NCBI GenBank assembly: GCA_963710165.1
Contig: CAVPYZ010000004.1
Coordinates: 744,001 to 808,000 of the forward strand
Reading direction: 5' to 3'
DNA from: JACKIP01 sp963710165
GTDB taxonomy: Bacteria > Pseudomonadota > Alphaproteobacteria > Micavibrionales > Micavibrionaceae
Length of the DNA: 64,000 nucleotides
Part shown: piece by piece, positions 33,551 through 42,024 of the stretch
Numbering within the stretch: position 1 is the first letter of the stretch
Layout of the letters: the number at the start of each line of letters is the position of its first letter
Program-made: the position numbers and the translations under genes
Notes under the pieces: generated by a model
Database searches by the model: none
What the model saw: only the letters and a program-made list of their open reading frames with translations
Told to the model about the DNA's origin: nothing

Positions 33551-33930
33551 TGCACGTGGCTTATATAGACGATAACGAAAATGACTTCAAACTGTTTTGC
33601 GCGGTGATTGATGACAATGAAGATTTTTCCAATTTCTTTAAATTGAAATTAGATGGCTCAATAGATTTATATCCCGAGGTCAGCCAGTTTGAAGATAAGG
33701 GCTATGATGTTGTTTTTACCGATTTAAAACTTTTTGAAACTTTCGGTGTTGATACCGTTTGTGCGCTTTCTAAAAAAACATATGCCCCGATCATCGTTCT
33801 AACAGGCATAAATAATATGTCGTCTAGGGATATGAAAGTATTTTTAGACGCAGGTGCAAAAGAAATATGGTCGAAAGAAAGAATTAATGATCCAACATTT
33901 TTAGACATGGTTAAGGAGGTTGTAGGATGA
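33550..33930 (+). CDS. Response-regulator receiver-like protein in the lysis cassette
   Basis: 126 aa. The REC signature is complete: acidic pair D7 D8 (AYIDDNENDF), phosphoacceptor candidate D58 (VVFTDLKLF), T85 (IIVLTG) and K109 (EIWSKERI). There is no output domain. It is the gene between the holin-like gene and the endolysin and starts one base after the previous stop. A phage-encoded receiver domain here is surprising and could sense a host phosphorelay or act as a phosphate sink. Function is inferred. Confidence 0.75.
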   Translation: MHVAYIDDNENDFKLFCAVIDDNEDFSNFFKLKLDGSIDLYPEVSQFEDKGYDVVFTDLKLFETFGVDTVCALSKKTYAPIIVLTGINNMSSRDMKVFLDAGAKEIWSKERINDPTFLDMVKEVVG

Positions 33931-34397
33931 GTTTTAGAGTAAAGGCATTAGGTGGAATTGCCGCAGTAGGAATAGCAGGGAGCGCGGCATTTATTGCGCC
34001 GTGGGAAGGTTTGGAGACAACGCCATATAAAGATGTGGGGGGGGTTCTAACGGTTTGCTACGGCGAAACACAAAATGTTCAACCTAGAGAATACACACCG
34101 CAAGAGTGTAAAGATATGTTGCTTTACCGCGTTGCTGATTTTTACAACCACGTAGATACAGGCGTCACATACAGCGTACCATTAAGCACACAGATAGCTT
34201 TTACATCTTTTGCTTACAATGTAGGGCTAGGCGCTTTTGATCGCTCCATGTTGCTTAAATTGGCAAATAAGGGTGATATTATTGGCGCGTGTAATCAGCT
34301 TGAAAGATGGTCATACGTTGGGCGTATGTGGGTCAAAGGCTTAAATAACAGGCGTAAGGCTGAATACGCGCTTTGTATTTCAGATATTAAGGCATGA
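33927..34397 (+). CDS. SAR-type endolysin (GH24 lysozyme)
   Basis: 156 aa. A hydrophobic N-terminal segment (residues 8-23) is a signal-arrest-release-type anchor. The catalytic triad pattern E27-x8-D36-x5-T42 (WEGLETTPYKDVGGVLTVCYG) matches T4/P22-type lysozymes. The GGVLTVCYGET core is followed by SFAYNVGLGAF. It overlaps the receiver-like gene by 4 bp. Confidence 0.9.
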   Translation: MSFRVKALGGIAAVGIAGSAAFIAPWEGLETTPYKDVGGVLTVCYGETQNVQPREYTPQECKDMLLYRVADFYNHVDTGVTYSVPLSTQIAFTSFAYNVGLGAFDRSMLLKLANKGDIIGACNQLERWSYVGRMWVKGLNNRRKAEYALCISDIKA

Positions 34398-34604
34398 GTG
34401 ATGAAAACGGAAATGATTGTCCTGATTGTGATTTGTGTCTCGTTTGTTGCTGTGTACTGGAAAGGTCGCAACGATTGCGCGATCAAAACCCAGATTGTGA
34501 CATTGGAAAAGGTTGTAACAGTGAGAGAAAAACAGAATGAAATACGTAATAAACGTCCTGATTCTAGCGGTGTTTCTGACCGGTTGCGCAAAGCAACATT
34601 CTAA
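34398..34604 (+). CDS. Inner-membrane spanin (Rz-like)
   Basis: 68 aa. N-terminal transmembrane helix (EMIVLIVICVSFVAVYW) followed by a short helical periplasmic part (LEKVVTVREKQNEIRNKRPD). It directly follows the endolysin and overlaps an out-of-frame lipoprotein gene, the classic nested Rz/Rz1 arrangement. It would disrupt the outer membrane together with the o-spanin. Confidence 0.75.
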   Translation: MMKTEMIVLIVICVSFVAVYWKGRNDCAIKTQIVTLEKVVTVREKQNEIRNKRPDSSGVSDRLRKATF

Positions 34605-34773
34605 GCCAACAGCTTTAATATTACCTGATATTGTATATTACCCGCCTGCGCTTCAACTTCAAGCGGCTGATGAAATAGATACTGGAAGATGCCCGATTTT
34701 ATCGGGTTTTTTTATGCCCGATTACAGCGTCATGCGCGACCAAACACGGGTAGCAAAAAATGAACTTAAATAA
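34537..34773 (+). CDS. Outer-membrane spanin lipoprotein (Rz1-like)
   Basis: 78 aa. The start MKYVINVLILAVFLTGCAK is a lipoprotein signal with Cys at lipobox LTGC. The mature part includes a proline-containing region. It overlaps the Rz-like gene by 68 bp in another frame. An intrinsic terminator hairpin at 34692-34713 lies inside its 3' half. Confidence 0.75.
   Translation: MKYVINVLILAVFLTGCAKQHSKPTALILPDIVYYPPALQLQAADEIDTGRCPILSGFFMPDYSVMRDQTRVAKNELK
34692..34713 (+). terminator. Intrinsic terminator inside spanin gene
   Basis: CCCGAT/ATCGGG with a 3-nt loop and seven T. It could reduce readthrough from lysis genes into the tailspike block. It overlaps codons of the o-spanin gene. Confidence 0.55.
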
Positions 34774-34788
34774 GATTGGATTTCAAAT

Positions 34789-34938
34789 ATGAGCATAGGT
34801 TTAGGTTCGCGTTTTTTACCCGCAGATATTGTGCCGCCAATAGTCATTCCACCTGATGTGGTAATCCCTGGCAATGTTCTCACTTTCAACGGCGAGGCGC
34901 TCACATACGACAATCAAAATTTAACTTACGGAGCATAA
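34789..34938 (+). CDS. Small phage protein (49 aa) before the tailspike
   Basis: ATG 34789 to TAA 34936-34938. MSIGLGSRFLPADIVPPIVI is followed by TFNGEALTYDNQNLTYG, a beta-prone sequence. No clear signal or family. It ends four bases before the tailspike gene and may be co-translated. Confidence 0.45.
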   Translation: MSIGLGSRFLPADIVPPIVIPPDVVIPGNVLTFNGEALTYDNQNLTYGA

Positions 34939-34942
34939 AAAA

Positions 34943-36454
34943 ATGACAGCTATTGAAGAAGCAATTAACACAGAAGATTTTATAAATTTAACGGTAGAAA
35001 CAGCAAATAATTTTTATATTACTGGCTATAAAAATTCAGACGGTGAAAGGATACAATTAGGTTCTGTAAGCGCAGCGCAAAGAATTTTAAATGGTGAAAT
35101 ACTACAGGAAGCTGTAAATTATGGTGCGAGCACAGGTAAAAATATTATTCCATTTAGGACAAGGTGTGAATTTTTCTTGGATGGCGGTCTAATAATTCCG
35201 TCAGGCAGCGTTAATTGGATTGGAAAAAAGGGAAGCACATTACTTGTAAACTATGCTGATGACTGCCCTGTTTTAGTTTTAGGTGATAACACATCAGGGT
35301 CAGGCAACCGTTCTTTTAAAGGCGTTAGATGTTGGTATGGTGCAGATCAAACAGGTAATACAGGTGCTGTTGCTATTAGAGTAGGAACAGGATGGTCAGA
35401 ATATTTAGAAGATGTTGAAACAATATTTTCGCCACACAAGCCTTGGATTGGCGCTTTGTTTGATGGCATTCCCTCAACACCAGGTCAAGAGTTTTTCTTT
35501 CAAATAAGTTTAAGAGGGTGGAGACTAGGGCAATGTCAGCATACTTCTTTGCAAATAAACAATCCCGGAACGCCAAATATATATTCAAATTTCTATCTAA
35601 CTGGCGGTGGACATCCTAATGTTGCTGAATTAAGCGGACCCTTATTGGATAAAGATGTGTTTGGCGGTCGCGTTGACGGCGACACGATGGAACTTTTAAA
35701 CCTTGAGTGGGCTAAGACAAATATTTTAGCGCGGTTTGATGGTGTTAATAAAACTGTTTTAGAAAATGTTCATTGTGAAGGTGACTATATGAGCGGTGGC
35801 AGCCCATGCCTTTTCTATTTCGAAAATGGTGGAGCAACTATTACAGGGTTAAATTTGACTGAAATTGGCATTTTAGATGCTGACGTAAGCGGCACACCTT
35901 CTATCTTTACAGATGCTATTAACGGAGATTTATCTATTGATAGTTTGACGGTCGTATATGCTAATGACCTTGGCGATATTGTAGATACGCCTTTTGTTAT
36001 GTTTCGCAAAAATAACTTTGTGAAAGCCGCAGCTCCTTCAAGAAATACTATTAGAAACTATGAGGTTGTGGATTTTGCGCCGGAAAAAGGCTGGACAAAC
36101 AACTTTGCTGGATTTACAGAGGGCGTAGCATGGCCTACGAACGTCAATATATCTAAAATTGCGCACGTTGAAACTATGGGCGATAACTACGTTTATTGTG
36201 AGCGCGGTTTATACACAACTACAAGCAGCGTCACATTACCCGCTTATATAGTAAACAAAAGCCAGATCAATATTGGCGGTGATGTAACAATAACGCTTCC
36301 TGATGATGCAGAAGAAGGATACTGGATTGATCTGTATCATTCATCATCCCCTAGCACGATTACAGTTCAGCAAGACGGCACTACAATCACAACCTTAACG
36401 GCTGTTTCCACAACAACAAGATTCACGTTCCGTAGCGGAACATGGTCAAACTAA
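34943..36454 (+). CDS. Beta-helix tailspike-like protein
   Basis: 503 aa. After a short N-terminal head (MTAIEEAINTEDFINLTVET) the sequence shows repeating polar strands (TGLNLTEIGILDADVSGTPS, NVHCEGDYMSGGSPCLFYFE), typical of pectate-lyase-like tailspikes. A C-terminal beta domain follows. Location after lysis genes and next to the SGNH-containing protein points to host-receptor binding. Confidence 0.65.
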   Translation: MTAIEEAINTEDFINLTVETANNFYITGYKNSDGERIQLGSVSAAQRILNGEILQEAVNYGASTGKNIIPFRTRCEFFLDGGLIIPSGSVNWIGKKGSTLLVNYADDCPVLVLGDNTSGSGNRSFKGVRCWYGADQTGNTGAVAIRVGTGWSEYLEDVETIFSPHKPWIGALFDGIPSTPGQEFFFQISLRGWRLGQCQHTSLQINNPGTPNIYSNFYLTGGGHPNVAELSGPLLDKDVFGGRVDGDTMELLNLEWAKTNILARFDGVNKTVLENVHCEGDYMSGGSPCLFYFENGGATITGLNLTEIGILDADVSGTPSIFTDAINGDLSIDSLTVVYANDLGDIVDTPFVMFRKNNFVKAAAPSRNTIRNYEVVDFAPEKGWTNNFAGFTEGVAWPTNVNISKIAHVETMGDNYVYCERGLYTTTSSVTLPAYIVNKSQINIGGDVTITLPDDAEEGYWIDLYHSSSPSTITVQQDGTTITTLTAVSTTTRFTFRSGTWSN

Positions 36455-36468
36455 AAAAGGAAAATACT

Positions 36469-36805
36469 ATGACTAAAAAAACATTTAGAATTGTTAAAAC
36501 ACGCGAGCAAACAAGATTTATTGATATTGAGGTGGAGTACGATGAAGCAGATCGCAACGATCCAGAGACGCCTAAAGTTATACCAAAGGATATTGCTTTG
36601 AGGCTTGCTAAAGATAAAGATTTTGAAACAGATTTTCAGCAAGACAGGTCAAATGGTAAGCACTATCAGGCTGATAAATTACATTTGTTTGATGTGGTTG
36701 AGATTTATCTGCTCTGAATGGATCTATGACTACGCCTTCCGCGCAGATGAAGTGAAAGAGCGGCTAAGAGTATGCCAACAATATTTTAAAGGGATGAATA
36801 AATGA
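36469..36805 (+). CDS. Tail-associated hypothetical protein (frame ends at 36717; extension possible)
   Basis: The annotated frame (36469-36717, 82 aa) begins MTKKTFRIVKTREQTRFIDI and ends EIYLL. Skipping one T near 36704-36706 would join it to SEWIYDYAFRADEVKERLRV, then CQQYFKGMNK, stopping at 36805. That sequence looks genuinely coding, so a homopolymer indel is suspected. No domain is known. Confidence 0.45.
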
Positions 36806-38820
36806 ATTTCGGATTACAACTAGGATTCACAAAAAGGCTAGGGCTTGCGGTTGTATCGGCGGCTCTTGTTCTTTCCGACCGTGCTTTCGACTATTTCCCC
36901 GAAGATCGTGACAGCATTACAGGTGTTGACGAAGATGTTACAGCGATTGCAGATCAAGCGGGCAACCATGATGCAACCGTCACAGGCGCAATCTTTCAAA
37001 AAAGATATTTCTCAAAAGGTAATCAGGTTTTAGGGGCAACTTACTCTGCTTCAAATCTGATGGATACAGGGACTAAAAATGTGGGTGGTGATGTTCTTTA
37101 TTGTGAAGCAGGAACAGCGTGGCAGATTGATTTCTTCGGGATGAAAGCTTCGACCTTTAATGGATATTTCATGTCACAAGCTAATTTCAGTAATCGTATG
37201 TTCCGTTTTGGTTACGATACTGGAAACGGCGGGCAAATATATGTTGCTGCGAACGGCGAAAGCACTGTTTTAGAAACCAACATGGAGAATGATTTATTCA
37301 ATGCACGTGTTATCTGGGATGGTACAGAAATGCGCGCCGGTATGATGTTAGACGGTGAAAGTGAATTTACTTATACAACGTGTGCAATCGGTGCGGGGGC
37401 AAAACTTACATCAAATAATATCGTGTTCTTTGCGAGAGAGCCGACCGGTGGCGCAGAACTTGTTGGTTCGATTGGCAGAGTTGTAGCTTATAACCGTATT
37501 TTGACAGAAGAAGAGAATAATCAAAACGAAAGATATGGCGCCGCGAACTGGACGAATAAGCCATATGATGCACGGATTGTTTTATTAGGCGACAGTATCA
37601 TGCAAGGATCATGGGATACGGCCCTTGATAATACGGCGATGAATATTGATACAGCGTTTGCGCTTGGCGGGTCCGCTTATGTTGAGGTTTTTGAAGAAGG
37701 GGACCCGGGGGAAACCGCCGAATTTTTCGCCAATAATATAGATACGATATTGGGTGATTATTCAGTTCAGGATTATCCTACTTACTTTATAGGCCATATA
37801 GGGACGAACAATATTACGCAAACTCTTCCTTATCACGATCCTGTCAATAGATTTGAAGCGTTGATTAATGGTTTTGCGGATGATCTAACGTATATTCATA
37901 ACGCGATCACAACGGCCGGACATAAATTATTTTATGGTCAAGCACCATTTTACGACCGTCCTTATCCTGATCCAAATTCAGGAAATAAAACAGGACTGGT
38001 TCAAGAGTTTCAGTACATGGGAGCGCGCCCTTATAATGAAAATATTATTGAGCCATGGCTATTTACAAATACGCCTGAATACTGCTTTCCAGATGGAACG
38101 CCCTATTTACAATTTTATGACCTGACTTATAACGACCAGACAATCATTAGCGCAGATGGTATTCACCCTAGTTTCTCAGGTTATCAAAAATACTATAAAT
38201 ATTTTGCGGAAGTCGTAGGCAAGGTTATTAAAGGTGTTGTGCCAACTCCAATCGCCAAAGCTCCGAATGATGACTTGGTCGGATCCACATTTGTTATTGC
38301 CACAAATAGTGAAACAGATCCTACAGGTACGAATATAAACTGGACTGAAGGTGCTATGAATACTTCTGGAGGTACTTTACAAAGCCTTATAGGGTCACAA
38401 GGAGAGGAAACGCCTTACAATCTGGATTATTCTTCATTCTCAAACCATAATGGCAATACAAGAGCGACGACAGGTAACACAGCAGACTCATTAAGTAATT
38501 CAACTCTACTCGAATCTGATATGAGGACATACAATGGAGGAGGTAATATGACGCTTGAAGCTGCAAACCTTCCTCCAGGCGCAACAGTAAGGGCGAAAAT
38601 TGTCGGGTCTACAACACTGCCAAGCCCGACAGGGCAACTCGTATCTTTTGAAAATGAGACAGCAATAACCCATAATATAAGGTCATTTCCTCCAACAGTC
38701 GTAACAGATGATATTGCTGTGCCGGCAGACGGGCGATTATCAATTTTAGTTACAGAAGATAATACCAATAACACAGCTTCCATTTGCGGTGTTAGCTTTG
38801 AGGTTATGGGGAATCCTTAA
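36802..38820 (+). CDS. Tail protein with SGNH-hydrolase domain
   Basis: 672 aa. Residues 1-240 form a beta-rich N-terminal region. An SGNH/GDSL hydrolase follows: GDS at 263-265 (VLLGDSIMQG), block III GTNN at 334-337 and DGIHPS at 452-457 with the catalytic Asp/His. A C-terminal carbohydrate-binding-like beta domain ends the protein. SGNH domains in tail proteins de-acetylate capsule or O-antigen, which fits a receptor-modifying tail. Confidence 0.8.
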   Translation: MNFGLQLGFTKRLGLAVVSAALVLSDRAFDYFPEDRDSITGVDEDVTAIADQAGNHDATVTGAIFQKRYFSKGNQVLGATYSASNLMDTGTKNVGGDVLYCEAGTAWQIDFFGMKASTFNGYFMSQANFSNRMFRFGYDTGNGGQIYVAANGESTVLETNMENDLFNARVIWDGTEMRAGMMLDGESEFTYTTCAIGAGAKLTSNNIVFFAREPTGGAELVGSIGRVVAYNRILTEEENNQNERYGAANWTNKPYDARIVLLGDSIMQGSWDTALDNTAMNIDTAFALGGSAYVEVFEEGDPGETAEFFANNIDTILGDYSVQDYPTYFIGHIGTNNITQTLPYHDPVNRFEALINGFADDLTYIHNAITTAGHKLFYGQAPFYDRPYPDPNSGNKTGLVQEFQYMGARPYNENIIEPWLFTNTPEYCFPDGTPYLQFYDLTYNDQTIISADGIHPSFSGYQKYYKYFAEVVGKVIKGVVPTPIAKAPNDDLVGSTFVIATNSETDPTGTNINWTEGAMNTSGGTLQSLIGSQGEETPYNLDYSSFSNHNGNTRATTGNTADSLSNSTLLESDMRTYNGGGNMTLEAANLPPGATVRAKIVGSTTLPSPTGQLVSFENETAITHNIRSFPPTVVTDDIAVPADGRLSILVTEDNTNNTASICGVSFEVMGNP

Positions 38821-38968
38821 CTCCATTTTCTTCCAGTAATTTCTCAAGCCTTGTAATCTCGGCTTGGTGAATGTCTGCGCGGATGTATTGAACATCTTTA
38901 TGGCTTATCGGGAAACTATATTTAGCGCAGATGGGAGGTAAGTATAATTCATGCGGCATATCTGTCAT
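38804..38968 (-). CDS. Small cargo protein (54 aa)
   Basis: Reads MTDMPHELYLPPICAKYSFP from ATG 38968, which overlaps the stop of the upstream gene (ATGA), to TAA 38804-38806. It overlaps the 3' end of the SGNH gene tail to tail. Coiled C-terminus. The last gene of the reverse cargo operon. Confidence 0.55.
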   Translation of the reverse strand: MTDMPHELYLPPICAKYSFPISHKDVQYIRADIHQAEITRLEKLLEENGVKDSP

Positions 38969-39399
38969 GCGATCACTTTCCCTTTGTGGTGTTTTATAAG
39001 GTGTTCAATGCAATCATTCCACCCTTGATAAAAGTTCTTTAAATCTCTAGGTATATACTGGTTTCCGTCAAAGACGTGAGTGTCCTTTTTCAAACTCTCT
39101 AAATCCACGCTTTCAGGTGCGCGTTGTAGGGCTGTTTTGATTTTCTTTAATTCCTTATCCCACGTTCCGTCGTAAATCATACCACCGTTCGCAAGATGGG
39201 TAAAAACCTCCTCTAAAGCCGCCATCGCATCTTGGTTCACAGTCTTATCTATTTTACTGCACTTAAGCATGGTCAGGATAAATTCAATCTCAATTTCAGG
39301 AAGAAAATTCCGCATTGCTTTTTTATTCTGCCTTACGTTGTGACTTGTTGAATTTATCATTTCAATATCTAAATCTCTTGATGATTTTATATTACTCAT
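38965..39399 (-). CDS. Cargo hypothetical protein (144 aa)
   Basis: Starts MSNIKSSRDLDIEMINSTSH and contains EEVFTHLANGGMIYDGTWDK and FYQGWNDCIEHLIKHHKGKV. Overlaps its neighbours at both ends. Unknown family. Expressed as part of the operon ending at 38804. Confidence 0.55.
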   Translation of the reverse strand: MSNIKSSRDLDIEMINSTSHNVRQNKKAMRNFLPEIEIEFILTMLKCSKIDKTVNQDAMAALEEVFTHLANGGMIYDGTWDKELKKIKTALQRAPESVDLESLKKDTHVFDGNQYIPRDLKNFYQGWNDCIEHLIKHHKGKVIA

Positions 39400-39688
39400 C
39401 CATTCTCTCCTTAATTTTGGTCATGGTGTTGGCGGACATAGCTATGAAATCAGCGTTTAAATCTTGTTTTTCATTAGTGATGCTAAAACTAAAATCTGGA
39501 TACTCACGCATCATGTCGTAGCGCAATATTGTTGGTGTGCTGTCTTTGAAATGGTTGACGGATTTTATATGACCATTAGTTTTATCGTAATCTTTTATCC
39601 ACTCACCACCAGTCGCCTTATCCCTAGCCTCAATCAGCGGCATAATGAACTCATCAAACATCGCGGCTTTTTCTTCAATCGTTGGCAT
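39392..39688 (-). CDS. Cargo hypothetical protein (98 aa)
   Basis: MPTIEEKAAMFDEFIMPLIE, then GGEWIKDYDKTNGHIKS. Contains a region (DFIAMSANTMTKI) resembling phage-encoded short regulatory proteins. Overlap with the next gene is 14 bp. No known function. Confidence 0.5.
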   Translation of the reverse strand: MPTIEEKAAMFDEFIMPLIEARDKATGGEWIKDYDKTNGHIKSVNHFKDSTPTILRYDMMREYPDFSFSITNEKQDLNADFIAMSANTMTKIKERMDE

Positions 39689-39872
39689 TATGCAATCCTG
39701 TTCTTTTCATTATGTCACCGCACTTTTTGCAGTGCAGATTAGGATTTCCTTGTGCATTAAGTTTAATGTCATTGACTTTAACTTTTTTAAAAGAAACAGC
39801 AAATTTACACTTAATACAACGCCAGTATTGTTGCCAAAAACTTTGTCCGACTGTGGTAGTTCTAGGCATCAC
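39675..39872 (-). CDS. Small zinc-ribbon-like protein (65 aa)
   Basis: Two CxxC pairs: CIKCKF and CKKCGD, typical of a zinc ribbon. The sequence MMPRTTTVGQSFWQQYWRCI is basic and could bind nucleic acid. It overlaps the neighbouring gene by 14 bp. Confidence 0.55.
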   Translation of the reverse strand: MMPRTTTVGQSFWQQYWRCIKCKFAVSFKKVKVNDIKLNAQGNPNLHCKKCGDIMKRTGLHNAND

Positions 39873-40129
39873 TCCATCTCTTTTGTTATGAGGGTGGCGG
39901 CTTCAAATATTGCTTGGGCTTCATATTCAGAAAGGCAACTAATGACATTTTCGCAAACCCTGTTATTTTTGAAATCATTTAACCCCTCTGGCACATCTTC
40001 CTTGCGAATAACAATGCAGTCATTTAAGATTTCCTTGGCCGCTTGAATCATTTCCACAGAATTGTCGCTATCATCTTGTGCGCTAGATAATAAATCTATA
40101 ACTGTTTCTTTCGCTGTCATTTCTGGCAT
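39869..40129 (-). CDS. Cargo hypothetical protein (86 aa)
   Basis: From ATG 40129 (MPEMTAKETVIDLLSSAQDD). Helical, acidic; the C-terminus ends ALLITKEM-like ATLITKEME. The start lies next to the stop of the PAPS-reductase-like gene. No recognised family. Confidence 0.5.
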   Translation of the reverse strand: MPEMTAKETVIDLLSSAQDDSDNSVEMIQAAKEILNDCIVIRKEDVPEGLNDFKNNRVCENVISCLSEYEAQAIFEAATLITKEME

Positions 40130-40130
40130 G

Positions 40131-40976
40131 TTAATTTTTCTCCTGATTTTTAACATTGATTGAGGGTTGTGTTAAATCGGCTGACGTTCCGCAATCAGTA
40201 CACATCGGCATAAATAAATCCTGTTGACCTATTTTCTTGGCTTTAATACGTTTAGGCATATTTTCACCCCATCCAAAACCATGAAGTCTGATAGCTTCCT
40301 GTTCAAGTTCATCAATCATTTTACCCCATTTAGGATATATAAGACTGGCTTCAAGCCTTTCCTCTTTAGATTGCATCGTGCCACACATACATTCACCAGA
40401 GCGACACAAAGCCTTTGCAACAGGGTTTATTTCACAACCTAGTTTTGATAAATACCCTTGCTTATCTTCTTCCGTCCAATCGTGAATTGCATTAAACCAA
40501 ACATTGTTTTTCTGCGCAGGGTCGCTTCTAAATCTTTGAAGGTGTTTTTGACGATTTGTGCTTTCATCTTTACGCGCACCATTAAGCATTAAAACTTTAA
40601 TATTCCTTTTCCGCTTTCTAAAATTTGCTGATATAACTTTGCGGAAAGGGGTGGCTTTTAAAATACGATATGCAAAACCATGCGCTGAAATACCTTTACC
40701 AAAAAAGCCTTTTCTCAAAACATAATCTTCATAAGCCGTTCCCGCGTCTGCTTCAATATAATCCTCATCTTTCCCAAACTGGTCACGAACCCATTCAGTC
40801 GTTTGAGGTATGCCGCAACGTGTATTTCCATGGATAACAGCGTCAAGTTTAACACCGCACTCTTTCACAAAATTATAGGTTGCAATACTGTCTGTACCGC
40901 CTGAAACCATACAAACGATATGTGTAGGTTTAAATTCATCTATAAAGTTTAATAAATGTTTTTTACTCTCATCCAT
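40131..40976 (-). CDS. PAPS-reductase / DndC-like PP-loop protein
   Basis: 281 aa. P-loop SGGTDS at residues 25-30 and a C-terminal CRSGECMCGTM (Cys191, 196, 198) plus a further CTDCG near 260 match the phosphoadenosine-phosphosulfate-reductase-like family, which includes DndC and other sulfur-transfer enzymes. In a phage this could modify DNA or tRNA with sulfur. The substrate is unknown. It sits in the reverse cargo operon. Confidence 0.75.
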   Translation of the reverse strand: MDESKKHLLNFIDEFKPTHIVCMVSGGTDSIATYNFVKECGVKLDAVIHGNTRCGIPQTTEWVRDQFGKDEDYIEADAGTAYEDYVLRKGFFGKGISAHGFAYRILKATPFRKVISANFRKRKRNIKVLMLNGARKDESTNRQKHLQRFRSDPAQKNNVWFNAIHDWTEEDKQGYLSKLGCEINPVAKALCRSGECMCGTMQSKEERLEASLIYPKWGKMIDELEQEAIRLHGFGWGENMPKRIKAKKIGQQDLFMPMCTDCGTSADLTQPSINVKNQEKN

Positions 40977-41029
40977 ATCTACTCTCTTTCTGCTAGGGTC
41001 ATTAGGCTTAATGTGTGTTATCGCGGAAT

Positions 41030-41248
41030 TTATAATTTTTCGTTGCCATCAATATTCTTTTTAAAATCATTATAAATAAGCTCTAATTCCGCGCAGGCTT
41101 CTTCGTATGTTACAGGTTTTTTAAAATCTATAAATCCGTAAGGTGTCCTCCAGCCTTTGCGTTTAATTACTCCATCTTTTTCCTTGTCAATTATTGCGGT
41201 TTTGTATTTTTCTGTTTCTTGATGTTTCTTATGATTATAAATTCCCAT
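41030..41248 (-). CDS. Cargo hypothetical protein (72 aa)
   Basis: MGIYNHKKHQETEKYKTAII, a lysine-rich start, then VTYEEACAELELIYNDFK, helical. Its 5' leader contains the structured element at 41276-41352. No recognised family. Confidence 0.5.
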   Translation of the reverse strand: MGIYNHKKHQETEKYKTAIIDKEKDGVIKRKGWRTPYGFIDFKKPVTYEEACAELELIYNDFKKNIDGNEKL

Positions 41249-41275
41249 ATCTACTATCTTTCTTAGTTGTTTGAA

Positions 41276-41352
41276 GGACGGGCGCGTGAATTAACTAGAC
41301 CACTTAAGATGTCGTTCCTATCACGCTTGACAAACTTGTAGGTCGCCCGTCC
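41276..41352. ncRNA. Structured leader element with 8-bp closing stem
   Basis: GGACGGGC (41276-41283) pairs perfectly with GCCCGTCC (41345-41352), and nested within are GCGTGA (41284-41289) / TCACGC (41321-41326) and a short ACAA/TTGT hairpin. It is a small three-way-junction candidate, 77 nt. It does not form a tRNA T-arm. It lies 28 bp upstream of the 72-aa gene on the minus strand. Confidence 0.4.
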
Positions 41353-41390
41353 AAAGAAACACACCCGAAGATGTGTTCCGCAAGAGGGGG

Positions 41391-41690
41391 TTATTTAGAA
41401 AGTTTCTCTCTCAATAGATAGCCCTCAAGACCCCAAATTTGATCTCTAGCTTTACCTCGCGCAATTTTACGACCAAGTTCCGCATCAAAGTTTTCCGGAC
41501 TAGCGCATGCGCTTTCACCTATGACTGTATATCCATTCTCTAAAGTAAGACAACAAACAGTTAAACAGGTCTTCTCAAATACATGATAATCTTCATCAAC
41601 AATTTTGCTGTCAATTAAATCAGGGGTCAGGCGCGGAGCATTTAACCCTTTTTCATTGATCTCTTTTTCAATCTCTTGTTCATTTTCCAT
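41391..41690 (-). CDS. Gp49-family phage protein
   Basis: 99 aa from ATG 41690 behind GAAAGGAAG. GLNAPRLTPDLIDSKIVDED, then VFEKTCLTVCCLTLENGYTV, then IARGKARDQIWGLEGYLLRE matches the Gp49 family of small phage proteins. Function unknown. An in-frame upstream extension to 41795 is less likely. Confidence 0.65.
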   Translation of the reverse strand: MENEQEIEKEINEKGLNAPRLTPDLIDSKIVDEDYHVFEKTCLTVCCLTLENGYTVIGESACASPENFDAELGRKIARGKARDQIWGLEGYLLREKLSK

Positions 41691-41925
41691 TTTCTTCTTC
41701 CTTTCGTTGTGCCCGAGGGCGGTTAATTGGTGCCGTCTCTCCGAGCTGTCACGCTGTTTAATTGCCTGTCTCTGGCCCGCGTTTGGTCTATACATTACGT
41801 TGACAATCCAACGCCCTCATTTACTGGCCTTCTGAGGGAATACGGCTTTATTTTTCTAGCTTTAAAACTATTCAGGTCGATTAGGCATGACCAAGCCCCA
41901 GCGCAAAACTAATTCTCTCTTTCTA

Positions 41926-42006
41926 TTAAAAAATCCAAGCCATTAAAAAACCCATGATAAAGCCAGACGCGGCAGTCATTAGGTAGGCTGTTATTTGTGG
42001 GTTCAT
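41926..42006 (-). CDS. Candidate tiny membrane protein (26 aa)
   Basis: Frame from ATG 42006 to TAA 41926-41928: MNPQITAYLMTAASGFIMGF continuing LMAWIF. One strong hydrophobic helix. Weak ribosome binding site. It sits between the cargo operon and attR. Confidence 0.35.
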   Translation of the reverse strand: MNPQITAYLMTAASGFIMGFLMAWIF

Positions 42007-42024
42007 GATTGGTCCATCTCAAAA

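Noticed and set aside
41276..41352. Phage tRNA
   Set aside because: Acceptor-like ends pair, but no T-arm or anticodon arm can be drawn on either strand.
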